Origin: Streptomonospora nanhaiensis
GTDB lineage: Bacteria > Actinomycetota > Actinomycetes > Streptosporangiales > Streptosporangiaceae
Length of the DNA stretch: 64,000 nt
Direction of reading: 5' to 3'
NCBI RefSeq assembly: GCF_026642255.1
Contig: NZ_CP113264.1
Span: 3,348,001 to 3,412,000, forward strand
Shown here one piece after another: positions 17,895 through 27,371 of this stretch. The position numbers were made by a program, and so were the translations under genes. The first letter of the stretch is position 1. Each line of letters begins with the position of its first letter. Below the pieces are notes generated by a model. It was not told where the DNA came from. It saw only the letters and a list, made by a program, of their open reading frames with translations, and made no database searches.

Positions 17895-18536
17895 GTGCAG
17901 GTCGAGGTGTGGTCCGACATCGTGTGCCCGTGGTGCTACATCGGCAAGCGGCGCTTCGAGACGGCCCTGGAGCAGTTCGAGCACGCCGACCAGGTCGAGG
18001 TCCTCTGGCGCAGCTTCCAGCTGGACCCCTCCTACCCGCGGGGGCGCGGCGAACCGGTCCGTGACGCCCTGGCCGCGAAGACGGGCGCCTCGCGCGAGCA
18101 GGTGCGCGCCATGACCGCGCAGGTGGAGAAGGTCGCCGCGGAGGTGGGGCTGGAGTACGACTTCGAGAACGGGTTCATGGTCAACACCTTCGACGTGCAC
18201 CGGCTCGTCCACCTGGCGCAGAGCCGGGGGCTGGGCACGAAGGCGCACGAGCGCTTCATGCACGCCCAGCTCGTGGAGGCGAAGGACCTCTCCGACACCG
18301 CCACCCTGGTGGAGCTGGCCGTGGAGATCGGCCTGGACGCCGCGGAGGCCCGCCGGGTGCTGGAGGGCGACGACTACGCCGCGCAGGTGCGCGAGGACGG
18401 CGCCGCCGCGCAGCGCCTCGGCGGGAACGGCGTGCCGTTCTTCGTGATCGACCGGGCCTTCGGGATCTCGGGCGCCCAGCCCGTCGAGGTGTTCGCCTCG
18501 GCCCTGGAGAAGGCCTACCGGGCGGCGTCGGCCTAG
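17895..18536 (+). CDS. FrnE-type DsbA-family oxidoreductase
   Basis: A 213-residue thioredoxin-fold protein with CPWC at residues 11-14 (WSDIVCPWCYIGKRRFE), the signature of FrnE/2-hydroxychromene-2-carboxylate isomerase-like DsbA proteins, and the cis-Pro region GNGVPFFVID near residue 180. No signal peptide, so it is cytoplasmic. It probably catalyses disulfide exchange in response to oxidative stress. The GTG start at 17895 follows an AGGGG site. Downstream of the Cys-ending peptide and divergent from HxlR. Confidence 0.9.
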   Translation: MQVEVWSDIVCPWCYIGKRRFETALEQFEHADQVEVLWRSFQLDPSYPRGRGEPVRDALAAKTGASREQVRAMTAQVEKVAAEVGLEYDFENGFMVNTFDVHRLVHLAQSRGLGTKAHERFMHAQLVEAKDLSDTATLVELAVEIGLDAAEARRVLEGDDYAAQVREDGAAAQRLGGNGVPFFVIDRAFGISGAQPVEVFASALEKAYRAASA

Positions 18537-18603
18537 ACCGCCGGCGGGCGGTCCGGGCGCGCCCCCGGGGCGCCCGCGCCGGAGACCGGGCCGGTGGCGG
18601 TGG

Positions 18604-18633
18604 AGCGGGTTCCCCCTCAGGGGGGAGCCCGCT
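18604..18633. terminator. Hairpin terminator after frnE-like gene
   Basis: A 13-bp near-perfect stem (18604-18616 with 18620-18633) and TCA loop, 68 bases past the FrnE stop. Confidence 0.55.
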
Positions 18634-18713
18634 CCCGCTCGTGGGGGAGGTGTGCCCGGGGGTGCGCGCGCCAGGGTGGAGGTATCCACTCCGCACCACT
18701 CCGGGAGCACGCC

Positions 18714-19850
18714 ATGACCGCCTTGCCACCCCTTCCCGCACCCCCCGCAGATCCGGGGCACGAACGGCACGACCGCGCGACGGCGGTGCCCTGGGCCGCG
18801 CTGGCGTGGTCGGCGGCGGCCCTGGCACTGGGCCTGGGCTGGCTGTCGGGGGTGCTGCCCCTGAGCGTGGCCGATGAGGAGGGGTTCGGTTCGCTCTTCG
18901 CCGGGCGCGGCGAGGCCCTGCCGGTGGTCCTCGTACTGGCCATGGGCGCGGTGGGCGTCGTGTGCTCCGTGCTGATGCTCCGGGGCGGCGGGCCCCGTGC
19001 GGCGCAGGTGGGCGCCTGGGCCCTGGCCGTCCTCATCCTGCTGGTGTTCGTGGACGGCAACCTGCTGGCCCTGTTCGGCTACACGATGATCATGCCGGTG
19101 GTGGGCTGGATCGTGCCCGGCCTGGCCCAGACCTGGGTGACCGCGCTGTTGGCGCCCGACAGCCTCACCGGCCTGTTCTTCACCGCCGGTGTGGGGGTGT
19201 GGGTGCTCGCGGCCCTCGCGTGCCGCCGGGCGGGCCGCCGCTCCTGCGCGCGGTGCGGCAGGAGCCCCCGGTGGTCGGCCGCCGTGGAGCGCGGGACCCG
19301 GGTGCGGGCGCTGAGGGTGGGTCGGATCGCGGTGGCGGTGGGCGCGGCGACCGCCCTGGTCTATCCGTCCATCAGGATCCCGTGGCTGTTCGGCGTCCCG
19401 GTCGGGATGAGCCGGGAGGACTTCGCGGTGCTCTCCGCCGACCCGTTCACGCTGGTCATCGGCGTGGGGTTGGGGTCGGCCGGCATCGTCGGCGCCGTTC
19501 TCATGCTGGGGCTGGTCCAGCGCTGGGGCGTGCGGTTCCCCCGGTGGACCGCGGGCCTTGCCGGGCGCCGGGTGCCGGTGCCGCTGGCGGTGGTGCCCGC
19601 GACGCTGGTCGCGGTGGCCCTGGTGGCGATGGGCCGCAGCAGCGTCACCGAGGTCCTTGCCGGAGGGGCCGGGTCGATGTTGAGCTCCAGCACCGTGCAC
19701 GTGGTGGTGTTCTCCTCCATGGGGCTGTGGGGGACGGCCCTGGGCGTGGCCACCGCCGCCTACCTGGTGCGGCGCCGGTCCGAGTGCGGCCGGTGCGGGC
19801 GGGGGCTTCCCGAGGCGGAGCCCCGCGACATCCGGGCCGCGGCGGCCTGA
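18714..19850 (+). CDS. Multi-pass membrane protein with C-terminal CxxC
   Basis: A 378-residue protein with about eight hydrophobic segments and no family I can name. A cytoplasmic-looking loop near residue 170 carries CRRAGRRSCARCG and the C-terminal tail carries ECGRCGRG; both resemble half zinc ribbons, so the tails may bind zinc together. ATG at 18714 with GGGAG upstream. Single-gene unit between two hairpins. Possibly a transport or envelope-stress protein, but nothing in the sequence decides this. Confidence 0.75.
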   Translation: MTALPPLPAPPADPGHERHDRATAVPWAALAWSAAALALGLGWLSGVLPLSVADEEGFGSLFAGRGEALPVVLVLAMGAVGVVCSVLMLRGGGPRAAQVGAWALAVLILLVFVDGNLLALFGYTMIMPVVGWIVPGLAQTWVTALLAPDSLTGLFFTAGVGVWVLAALACRRAGRRSCARCGRSPRWSAAVERGTRVRALRVGRIAVAVGAATALVYPSIRIPWLFGVPVGMSREDFAVLSADPFTLVIGVGLGSAGIVGAVLMLGLVQRWGVRFPRWTAGLAGRRVPVPLAVVPATLVAVALVAMGRSSVTEVLAGGAGSMLSSSTVHVVVFSSMGLWGTALGVATAAYLVRRRSECGRCGRGLPEAEPRDIRAAAA

Positions 19851-19912
19851 GTGGGGACCGCACTCCCCCGCCCTCTCCCGGAGGCGCCCGCCCGGGGCGG
19901 CGCGTGCGGGAC

Positions 19913-19945
19913 CGGTGCCCCTCCCCCCGGCGGGGAGGGGCACCG
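19913..19945. terminator. Bidirectional hairpin terminator
   Basis: A perfect 14-bp stem (19913-19926 with 19932-19945) and 5-base loop, between the convergent genes that end at 19850 and 20136. Confidence 0.75.
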
Positions 19946-20135
19946 CCTCGTGTGCGGCTGGAGTGCTGCGTGTGCGCCCGGCCCCAGGGTCGTGTCCCGA
20001 CGCGTTCCGGGGGTTCGGCGCGGCTTCCGGGGCGGCGGCCGGGAGACGTCCCGGCGGGGTGACGTGGCCGGTGCGCGCTTCGCGGGAGGGAGGCGATGGG
20101 GCTGGTCATCGGGCAGGTAGAGGCCCGGTCCGGGC

Positions 20136-20825
20136 TCACCCCCGGCCGGAGCCGGGCACCCGCACGTGCGCGCACCGGCCCGTGTCCGCCTCCACCTGCC
20201 ACCCGGCGGCGCGCAGCGCCTCCGCGTAGGCGCCGACCTCCGCGGTGAACCACCCCCCGTCCTCCCGCTGCGAGCGTCGGGCCTCGCCGTGGTACACGTA
20301 CAGGAGCCGCCCGCGCGGCTCCACGTAGAAGCCCCTGGGCTCCCCCACCGCCGTCCAGTCCACGGGCGCGTGCCCGGCCGCCTGCAACACGGCCACCGCC
20401 CCGAGCACCTCGGGGGGCGAGCCCTCCCACGCCGGTGTCCCCTGCCCGCCCCACCACTCCCTGCCCGCCGCCTCCACGGGCGCGGCCTCGCCCCGTGCGC
20501 GCCGCGCCAGGGCCGCGTCCAGCCCGGCACGGGAGGCCAGGACCCCGCGCTGGATGCCGTACTCGTCCCCGGAGCGGTGCGGCAGCCCCTGGGACTCGCG
20601 CTCCTCCAGGTAGTCCAGGTGCTCGCGCAGCGCGGCCAGACCCGCCTGCGTGATGCGGAAGGCGTAGCCGCGGCCGGGGGGATCGCACGGGGCCAGGAGC
20701 CCGGCGTCGATCAGCCACTCCCGGCGCCGCCGGTCGCCGACGGAGGTGCGGTAGGCGAGGATGTGCGGTCTGGCGCCCAGGTCGTAGAGGTCGACGAAGC
20801 GGGCCGGGGTGAGGCGGCCGGGCAT
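20136..20825 (-). CDS. Winged-helix protein of unknown role
   Basis: A 229-residue protein starting at the ATG with GGAGA upstream. The N-terminal ~85 residues look like a winged helix (RRREWLIDAGLLAPCD, then YAFRITQAGLAALREHL). The C-terminal half alternates short beta strands ending in CAHVRVPGSG and may be a small ligand domain. It may be a DNA-binding regulator of an unassigned family. No close regulatory partner is visible. Confidence 0.65.
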   Translation of the reverse strand: MPGRLTPARFVDLYDLGARPHILAYRTSVGDRRRREWLIDAGLLAPCDPPGRGYAFRITQAGLAALREHLDYLEERESQGLPHRSGDEYGIQRGVLASRAGLDAALARRARGEAAPVEAAGREWWGGQGTPAWEGSPPEVLGAVAVLQAAGHAPVDWTAVGEPRGFYVEPRGRLLYVYHGEARRSQREDGGWFTAEVGAYAEALRAAGWQVEADTGRCAHVRVPGSGRG

Positions 20826-21470
20826 GGGGTCTCCATCGTGTCGGGGTCGGTGGTGGGGCGTCCGCCCGGGTACGGCGGAGGCGGCCACCGCCACCTTGGC
20901 CGGTCCCTCCGACAGTTCGCACCCCTCCCGGTCCGTCCGGGAGGCCGGGGCTGTGCGGCCATGGTCGCAGGGTGTCCCGTGGAGCGCGGCGCGGGGCGCC
21001 GGCGTGCGGACCGGCCTCCGGGAAGGCCGCACCGACCACGTCGGGGAGCCTCCCACGGCCGCCCCGGCGGCTTTTCCAGAGCCCAGGCCTCACCGCCCGG
21101 CCCGCATAGGCCGCCAGCGACCTCAGGTGGCAAGAGGCCATCGTCGGAGGCAACGCCACCTCCTACAACCACCAGCCGGGGGCGTCGATCCTCGACGCGC
21201 ACGGAAGCCCCTGGGAATCGCACAGCCCAAGCCCGCTCGAAAGCCTGACTGAGCACTAGTTCGGACAGACAGCGCGCCGAACCGACCGCCCCCGTCTGAC
21301 CATGACAAGTCCTGCTGCTCCCGAACGTTCGGCAACAGGACATGCGGCCGGCGAGTAGCTCTTGTCGAGTGGCCGTTGCCGGACACGGCGCGGCCGGGAT
21401 CGGCCACACCCCGTGCCCGCGGGCCGGGGCGGGGCATGCTCGGGGGGCGGGCGCCCCGGAAGGAGCCCCG
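20826..21470. other. Gene-poor interval with repeat copy A
   Basis: About 640 bases without a convincing gene. The first 250 bases are the 5' region of the winged-helix gene. Around 21120-21380 base composition is lower in GC than the surrounding genes, with no coding frame. Repeat copy A starts at its right end. Confidence 0.5.
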
Positions 21471-21516
21471 GTGCTCGCACCCCCCGCCCCACTCCTGGTC
21501 TTCACCTCCACCGCCA
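21381..21516. repeat. Dispersed repeat, copy A
   Basis: Shares GGACACGG, GGGGCATGCTC, GCGCCCCGGAAGG and CACCNCCACCGCC in the same order with 29071-29194. It covers a promoter-proximal segment, a strong ribosome site and the first ~15 codons of a small ORF. Confidence 0.5.
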
Positions 21517-21617
21517 AGGGAAGCGGACCCGGGGTAGGAAGCCGGTCCCCGGGTGAGCCGCGCGAGACCGGTGAGCCCGAGCGGACCGAGCCGGCCCCGG
21601 ACAAGGACGAGGACTGA
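21471..21617 (+). CDS. Possible 48-residue small protein
   Basis: A GTG start five bases after GGAAGGAG opens VLAPPAPLLVFTSTAKGSG, then an acidic Glu/Asp/Pro-rich tail ending DKDED. The ribosome site is excellent, yet the product is short and low-complexity, and the matching copy near 29153 carries a frameshift, so this may be the 5' stub of a lost gene. Confidence 0.3.
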   Translation: MLAPPAPLLVFTSTAKGSGPGVGSRSPGEPRETGEPERTEPAPDKDED

Positions 21618-21865
21618 GACGGGGTCGACCATGCGCAGGGGCGCGCCCCGGGTGGTGACGGAGCTTGAGAGGGGTTCCAGAAGCGTCTGGGAGACCTCGG
21701 CCAGGAGGTACTCGCCGTCGCTCTCGACCCTGTCGACGGTCGTCTCGAAGGCGGGTTCTTCGCGCGCCGGTGCGCCCGGGCGCACCGGCCTGCCACGGCC
21801 GCGGCGGTCGTGGAGCCGGGGGCGGCCACCCTCCCAAGCTGGACTTTCTGCTCGAAATGTGGCAA
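21590..21865 (-). pseudogene. Possible degraded gene fragment
   Basis: On the minus strand, MPHFEQKVQLGRVAAPGS (from TTG 21865) and, after a frame change near 21780, VRPGAPAREEPAFETTVD and SQTLLEPLSSSVTTRGAP have high third-position GC and read like protein. A GTGCGCC-CG-GGCGCAC palindrome sits at the frame change. No stop or known domain follows. It may be a decayed gene or just the promoter region of the phosphatase gene. Confidence 0.25.
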
Positions 21866-21921
21866 ACCGGGTAGAGGTTCCGAAGCAGTTGCCGCCTCGC
21901 GAGATTGACCGGGGTCATGCC

Positions 21922-23091
21922 ATGTCGCTCAAACACGGGTCCAACGAGCTGATGACGTCCCTGGTCAGGGCCGGGCACCTCGCCAACTTCGAGGAGCTCC
22001 CCTCCCTCGTGGCCGGCAAGGCCGCGGCCGCGGACCTCACCGAGATCCGCATCTACCTCGCCGACCGCCAGCAGCAGGTCCTGCGCGAGGTCACCGGCCG
22101 CGGTCTCGACGCCCACCAGGGCGGAGACGACCTGAAGATCGACGGGACCGTCGCCGGCGAGGCCTACATCATGGGCGTGACCGTGCCCGTCGGGGACCGG
22201 GGCCGCTACTGGGTGCCGATCCTGGACGGGGCCGAACGCCTGGGCGTGCTCCACGTGGCCTACAAGGGCGACCCCGACCGCTCCGCGATGCGCGACCTGG
22301 CCGCGATGGTGAGCCTGCTGATCATCGCCAAGCGCGCCAACAGCGACGCGCACGCCCGCCTGGTGAGGGTCAGCCCCATGTCCGTCTCGGCGGAGATGCA
22401 GTGGACCCTGATGCCCCCGGGCACCTTCGCCGACTCCCGGGTGACCATCTCCGCCGCCACCGAGCCCGCCTACGACAACGCCGGGGACTCCTTCGACTAC
22501 GCCCTGGCCGGGGAGATCGCCCACCTGGCCATGTTCGACGCCATGGGCCACGACACCGCCGCCGGGCTGATCGCGAACCTGGCGGTGGGCGCCTTCCGCA
22601 ACGAGCGCCGGCGCGGCGTCCCGCTGGAAGAGATCCCCCGGGGTGTGGAGAACACCCTGATCCAGGAGTTCGTCCAGACCCGGTTCGCCACCGCGATCCT
22701 GGCGGAGCTCAACCTGAGCACCGGCGAGCTGAGGTGGGTCAACTGCGGCCACCTGCCGCCCGTGCTCATCCGGGGGGAGGAGGTTCGCGCACTGGAGTGC
22801 GACCCCTCCCACCCCCTGGGCATGGACCTGGGGGTGCCCGTCGCGGTCTGCCACGAGCAGCTCGAGCCCGGCGACCGCCTGCTCCTGTACACCGACGGCA
22901 TCATCGAGGCCCGCGACTCCGAGGGCCGGGAGTTCGGCGTGGAGCGGTTCGTGGACTTCGTCATCCGCCACCAGGCCGACAGCCTGCCCGTCCCCGAGAC
23001 GCTGCGGCGCCTGGTCCACGCGGTCCTGGAGTACCACCACGGGCAGTTCGGCGACGACGCCACCGTCCTCTTCTGCGAGTGGCACGGCTGA
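21922..23091 (+). CDS. SpoIIE-family (PP2C-type) serine phosphatase with GAF-like sensor
   Basis: A 389-residue cytoplasmic protein. Residues ~10-150 look like a GAF-type sensor (YWVPILDGAERLGVLHVAY). Residues ~165-389 are the phosphatase: AGDSFDY, DAMGHDTAAG (metal Asp), GHLPPVLIR, YTDGIIEARD and GDDATVLF. Proteins of this class dephosphorylate anti-anti-sigma factors in partner-switching cascades and so tune stress sigma factors. No kinase or anti-sigma gene is adjacent, so partners lie elsewhere. Only the ATG at 21922 fits the domain start. Confidence 0.9.
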   Translation: MSLKHGSNELMTSLVRAGHLANFEELPSLVAGKAAAADLTEIRIYLADRQQQVLREVTGRGLDAHQGGDDLKIDGTVAGEAYIMGVTVPVGDRGRYWVPILDGAERLGVLHVAYKGDPDRSAMRDLAAMVSLLIIAKRANSDAHARLVRVSPMSVSAEMQWTLMPPGTFADSRVTISAATEPAYDNAGDSFDYALAGEIAHLAMFDAMGHDTAAGLIANLAVGAFRNERRRGVPLEEIPRGVENTLIQEFVQTRFATAILAELNLSTGELRWVNCGHLPPVLIRGEEVRALECDPSHPLGMDLGVPVAVCHEQLEPGDRLLLYTDGIIEARDSEGREFGVERFVDFVIRHQADSLPVPETLRRLVHAVLEYHHGQFGDDATVLFCEWHG

Positions 23092-23122
23092 ACCCCGGGC
23101 GCGGCCCCGCGGCCGTCCGCGC

Positions 23123-23962
23123 TCACCCCGGGCGCCGGGCCACCACCGAGAAGTTCAGCGGGATCCGCGGGGCCCCCTCCGGGAGCCGCCACCCCTGCGG
23201 GCACGCCACGAGCCCGGGGAAGGCGGGCCAGTCCATGAACGGGTGCTCCCCGAGCGCCTCGACCACCAGTCCCGCCTCCAGCAGGGCTCCGGTCACCTCC
23301 GCCAGGCTGTGGCGCCACTGGTGGTTGACGGTGCTCGTGATGGACTCCGCCGTCCCGTCGGTGTAGGTCTCGGCCTCGTCGTAGGTGTCGGCGCCCCCGC
23401 CGCCGAGGTAGTCGCCGGTCACCTGCCACGGCTCGTAGTCCAGCGCGTTCAGGAGCGGGTGGTCGTCCCGGACCACGAACACCCCGCCCGGCTCCAGCAG
23501 GTCGTGGACCGACCGCGCCCACGGGCCCAGCTCGGGAAGCCACATGACGGCGCCCGTGCCGGTGACGACCACCTCGAACCGCCGGTCGACGGCCTGCGAC
23601 GCCGTGCGCGCGTCGCTCTCCACCCAGGTGACGTCCGCGCCGTCGGCGGCGGCGATGCGCCGGGCGTGGGCCAGCGAGTTCGCCGACAGGTCCAGGCCGT
23701 GGACGTCCACGGCGCCCAGCCGGACCCAGCACACCGTGTCGGTGCCGATGTGGCACTGCAGGTGCAGCAGGGACCTGCCCGCCACCGTCCCGCCGTCCAG
23801 GTGCGGCTCCAGGACCGCGAGGTCGTTGCGCACGACCTCCGAGATGTAGGAGGGGTCGGCGATCAGCCCATCGACGTCGTACATCGCGGACCGGGCGTGG
23901 ACGTCGGCCCTCTGGTCCCAGTTCGCGCGGTTGTCGGCGACGGCCCTGTCGTGGTCGCTCAT
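23123..23962 (-). CDS. SAM-dependent methyltransferase
   Basis: A 279-residue class I methyltransferase. Motif I reads LLHLQCHIGTDTVCW (~65-80), with the acidic motif II in VDVHGLDLSANSLAHAR and the post-motif EPGGVFVVRDDHP. The N-terminus (NRANWDQRADVHARS) matches the YafE/UbiE-like small-molecule methyltransferases common in actinomycetes. Substrate unknown. The ATG at 23962 is preferred over an upstream GTG because the extra segment is low-complexity. Converges with the phosphatase gene 31 bases away. Confidence 0.88.
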   Translation of the reverse strand: MSDHDRAVADNRANWDQRADVHARSAMYDVDGLIADPSYISEVVRNDLAVLEPHLDGGTVAGRSLLHLQCHIGTDTVCWVRLGAVDVHGLDLSANSLAHARRIAAADGADVTWVESDARTASQAVDRRFEVVVTGTGAVMWLPELGPWARSVHDLLEPGGVFVVRDDHPLLNALDYEPWQVTGDYLGGGGADTYDEAETYTDGTAESITSTVNHQWRHSLAEVTGALLEAGLVVEALGEHPFMDWPAFPGLVACPQGWRLPEGAPRIPLNFSVVARRPG

Positions 23963-24151
23963 GTCCTCGGACGCCTCGTTCCGTGTGTCGGGGCGCCGGA
24001 GCGGATGTCCGCCCGGCCCTTCGGGGCATGGTCTCGGATCGGGGCCGGACGGGGAAGCGGTTTTTCGCGGGCGCGGGCCCCGTGCGGGCACAGGGGCGGA
24101 AGGCCCCCTCCCCGCACCGGGACCGGTGTGCCCGGGAGGGCGGGGCCCGGG

Positions 24152-27100
24152 TCAACCGGAGCCGGCGGCGGCCCCGTCCCCGTGGTCCCGGCCCGGTACC
24201 GAGGCCAGGTCCCGGCGCGAACGCAGCCCCAGCTTGGCCAGCGCGTTGGCCACATGGGTCTCCACCGTGCGCGGTGACAGGTGCAGCAGGGCCGCGATCT
24301 CCCGGTTGGTGCTCCCCCGCCCGGCCAGGGCCGCGATCTCCCCCTCACGCGGGGACAGGCGGGGGTCCCGCGGGCCGCGCCCGCCCGCCGGGGCGGCCAC
24401 CACCCCGTGCGCGCGCAGCGCACGGCGCACCCGCGCCGCGTCCCAGGCCGCGCCCAGCGCCGTGTACTCCTCCAGCGCTGCCCGCAGCCCCGCCACGCCC
24501 TCCTCCTCGGACCGGCCCCCGGAGCGGTCCAGTCTCGTGTGGGCCGCGGCCTCGCGGACCTGGGCGGCGTCGTAGGGGCGCGGCATGGCCCGGTAGGCGG
24601 ACGCGGTCTCGGCGTACAGGTGCAGCGCCCGGTCCCCCTGGCCGCGGTGCCGGGCCAGGGCGGCCTCGAACCGCCCCAGGGCCGCCGCGGCGGCCGGGGC
24701 GCCGGTGCCGCGCAGTCCCGCCCGGAAACGGGCGCACAGGTCCTGGGCCTCCGCGTCGCGCCCGGCCGGGATCAGCGCCTCCATGCCCGGGACCAGGTCG
24801 GCCGCCCACACCCACACGCCCTTGCTCGCCACCAGAGACACCAGGCCCTCCACCCGGGACCACGCCTCCCCGGGGTCGCCCCTGGCGATCGCCAGGCGGG
24901 CCAGCAGCCCGGCGGCGAACGCGCGCACGGGAACCGCGTGGTCGGGGTCGGGCGCCGCGGGGCCGTCCCCGGGGGCGGGTTCGAGGAGCGCCAGGTGGGA
25001 CCGGGCGCCGGCCGGGTCCCCCTGGGCCAGGGCCAGTGCGGAGCGCACCAGGGTCAGCTCGGCGGCGACCGCGTGCAGGTGGGCCAGGCGCGCGGGGCCC
25101 AGGTGGCGTTCGGCCTCCTCGTCCAGGCCCGCCCAGTGGCCGCGCTGCCAGTCGAGGATCAGCCGGAGCGCCTGGGCGCTCTCGCGGATGTAGGACACCT
25201 CCGAGGCGATCGACCAGGTGGCGGCGTCCGACAGGTAGTGGTCGGCGCGCTCGTAGTGGCCGAGCATGACCGCGGCGTCGGCCAGGTTGAGCGAGGCGCG
25301 GGCGAACTCGCGGCGCCGCACGAGGGCCTCGGGCGTGGGCCGCACGTGTGGGGAACCGGGGTCGGGCAGGGCCGCTGTCCAGGCGGCCGGGTCCCCGACC
25401 TGGGCGAGCAGGGTGGCCTGGTTGACCGAGACGCTGTGGGCCACGGCCGGGTCCTTGCTGCGGTGGGCGGCCGAGACCGCCTGCTCCATCCACCTGCGGT
25501 GGGTGTCGACGGGGTCGGGGGTGCTGCGCGGCACGGCCAGGGCGCACATGGCGCGGGCCGCCAGGTCGGGGCGTGAGGTGAGTTCGGCGGCGGCCCGGAC
25601 GAGTTCGCTGCGGGCGGTGCGCCCCTGCGCCGCCTGGTTGAGCAGGAGCAGGCCCAGCTCCATGCGCAGCTCGCCCCGGGAGGGCGCGGGCAGGCCGGGG
25701 GTGGCCAGGACGTCGCGCAGCAGGGCGATGGTGTGCTGGGCGGAGATCCCGGTCAGGGCGGCGCGGCCCAGTTTGAGGGCGAGGTCGCAGCGGCGCCCGG
25801 CGGGCAGGGTGGGGCGGGTCAGGGCGTCGCGCAGCAGGGTGACGGCGCTGGCGTCTTCGCCCTGGGACAGGGCCTGGTCGGCGGCGCGTTCGGCGTGGTC
25901 GGTCCACTCCTCCACGAGTCCGGCCTCACGGGCGTGGCGGGCCAGGCGGGCGTGGGGAGGCGCGGGGCCCCGGGACAGGGCGGTCAGGGCGGCCCGGTGC
26001 AGGTGGCGGTGCTTGCCCAGGGGTAGGGAGTCGTGGCAGACCCGGCGCAGGAGAGGGGTGCGGACCTCCAGGGCCGCCGGGCCGGCGGGCCGCAGCAGGC
26101 CGAGCCGGCAGGCGCGGGAGAGCGCCCTCTCCGCGCGGGAGGGGCCCAGGTCCGCGACCCGGGCCAGGACGTCGTCGGCGGCGGGGGCCTCCAGGACGCA
26201 GGCGGCGCGCACCAGGTGGCGGGTGTCGCGGTCCAGGGCGTGCAGGCGTTCGAGGAACCAGTCGCGCAGGGTGGGGGGTACGGGCGGCTCCTCCGGGACG
26301 GCGGGGCCGGCGCCGGGCCCGGTGGCGGCGCGGGCGCAGGCCAGGTGGTGCAGGGTCTCCACGGCGGCCAGGGCCAGGCCTCCGGTCCAGGCGTGCAGGC
26401 GTTCGGCGTCCTCGGCGGTGACCCCTGCCCCTGCCCCTGCCCCGGCCCCGGCCGGGGGCGGGGCGGCGGTCTCGGCGGCCGGGTCGGCGGGTGCTGTGCG
26501 CGGAGCGGTCGCACCGCAGGGGGCGGCGTCCAGGAGCCGGGAGGCCAGCGCTAACAGGTCGCGGGGGTTCAGCGGGGCCAGGGCGAGTTCGTGGTGCGGG
26601 GTGCCCGGCGGGGTGCGGGCGGCCAGCGCGTGGACGGGGAAGGACCGGGGCAGTTCCTCGGGTCTGTAGGTCAGTACCAGGCACAGGTGGGCGGGCAGGC
26701 GCGGCGCCAGGTAGTACAGCAGGTCCCGTGTGGCCGGGTCGATCCCGTGCACGTCCTCCAGGACGAGCACCGTCGGGCCCAGGGAGTCCATGAGCTCGGT
26801 GAGGGCCCGGTAGGTGCGGTGGTGCTCGGCCGCCGGCGAACAGGTGGGCGGGGGCGGCGGAGGCAGCCGCTCGGCGTGCTCGGGCATGAGGGGGTGCAGG
26901 GCGCCGCACAGCGGGCTGAGCCCGCCGGGGATCGTCGCCCGGCGAAGGGCCTCGATGACGGGGGCGAAGGGGAAGGGTTCGTCCCGGGAGGGGCAGTACC
27001 CGGTCAGGACCGTGGCGTCCACGGCTCCGGGGAGCTCCCGGACCAGGCGGGTCTTACCCGATCCCGCGGCCCCGGACAGCAGGACCAGGGACCCGGGGAC

Positions 27101-27160
27101 CGCCGCGGTGCGCAGCTGTTGTCGTTCCTTCTCACGGCCGACGAGCGGGGGGAAGCACAC
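24152..27160 (-). CDS. LAL-type LuxR family regulator (AAA ATPase + HTH)
   Basis: A 1002-residue STAND-type regulator. N-terminal ATPase: LVGREKERQQL, Walker A GAAGSGKT (31-38) and Walker B VLVLEDVHGID. A long alpha-helical TPR-like middle (~400-900) follows, then the LuxR HTH at ~930-990 (LSPREGEIAALAGRGS, NREIAALLHLSPRTVETH). MalT-like proteins of this class bind a ligand and ATP before activating pathway genes. The GTG start at 27160 lies eight bases after TATACC, so its mRNA is probably leaderless. No obvious biosynthetic target is adjacent; the divergent gene encodes a DUF1772 protein. Confidence 0.9.
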   Translation of the reverse strand: MCFPPLVGREKERQQLRTAAVPGSLVLLSGAAGSGKTRLVRELPGAVDATVLTGYCPSRDEPFPFAPVIEALRRATIPGGLSPLCGALHPLMPEHAERLPPPPPPTCSPAAEHHRTYRALTELMDSLGPTVLVLEDVHGIDPATRDLLYYLAPRLPAHLCLVLTYRPEELPRSFPVHALAARTPPGTPHHELALAPLNPRDLLALASRLLDAAPCGATAPRTAPADPAAETAAPPPAGAGAGAGAGVTAEDAERLHAWTGGLALAAVETLHHLACARAATGPGAGPAVPEEPPVPPTLRDWFLERLHALDRDTRHLVRAACVLEAPAADDVLARVADLGPSRAERALSRACRLGLLRPAGPAALEVRTPLLRRVCHDSLPLGKHRHLHRAALTALSRGPAPPHARLARHAREAGLVEEWTDHAERAADQALSQGEDASAVTLLRDALTRPTLPAGRRCDLALKLGRAALTGISAQHTIALLRDVLATPGLPAPSRGELRMELGLLLLNQAAQGRTARSELVRAAAELTSRPDLAARAMCALAVPRSTPDPVDTHRRWMEQAVSAAHRSKDPAVAHSVSVNQATLLAQVGDPAAWTAALPDPGSPHVRPTPEALVRRREFARASLNLADAAVMLGHYERADHYLSDAATWSIASEVSYIRESAQALRLILDWQRGHWAGLDEEAERHLGPARLAHLHAVAAELTLVRSALALAQGDPAGARSHLALLEPAPGDGPAAPDPDHAVPVRAFAAGLLARLAIARGDPGEAWSRVEGLVSLVASKGVWVWAADLVPGMEALIPAGRDAEAQDLCARFRAGLRGTGAPAAAAALGRFEAALARHRGQGDRALHLYAETASAYRAMPRPYDAAQVREAAAHTRLDRSGGRSEEEGVAGLRAALEEYTALGAAWDAARVRRALRAHGVVAAPAGGRGPRDPRLSPREGEIAALAGRGSTNREIAALLHLSPRTVETHVANALAKLGLRSRRDLASVPGRDHGDGAAAGSG

Positions 27161-27371
27161 CTACCGACGGTATAGCGGCAGGGGGCGGCGGAGAAGGGGG
27201 TCGGGGCGCGCACCCAGGTGTTGACGCGCCGGAAACACAGGACACCGTGCCCGGGCGCCCCGCAGGGCGACAACGGTCCCGGCCGCCCGCGTCCGCAGGG
27301 GCGCGCGACCACCGGTTCCGGGCATACAATCCGCCCAGAGGACCGCGACAACAGGAAAACCGGGGTACGAA

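Noticed and set aside
24152..27160. The LAL regulator as part of an antibiotic cluster
   Set aside because: No polyketide, peptide-synthetase or terpene genes are adjacent; the DUF1772 neighbour alone is not enough.
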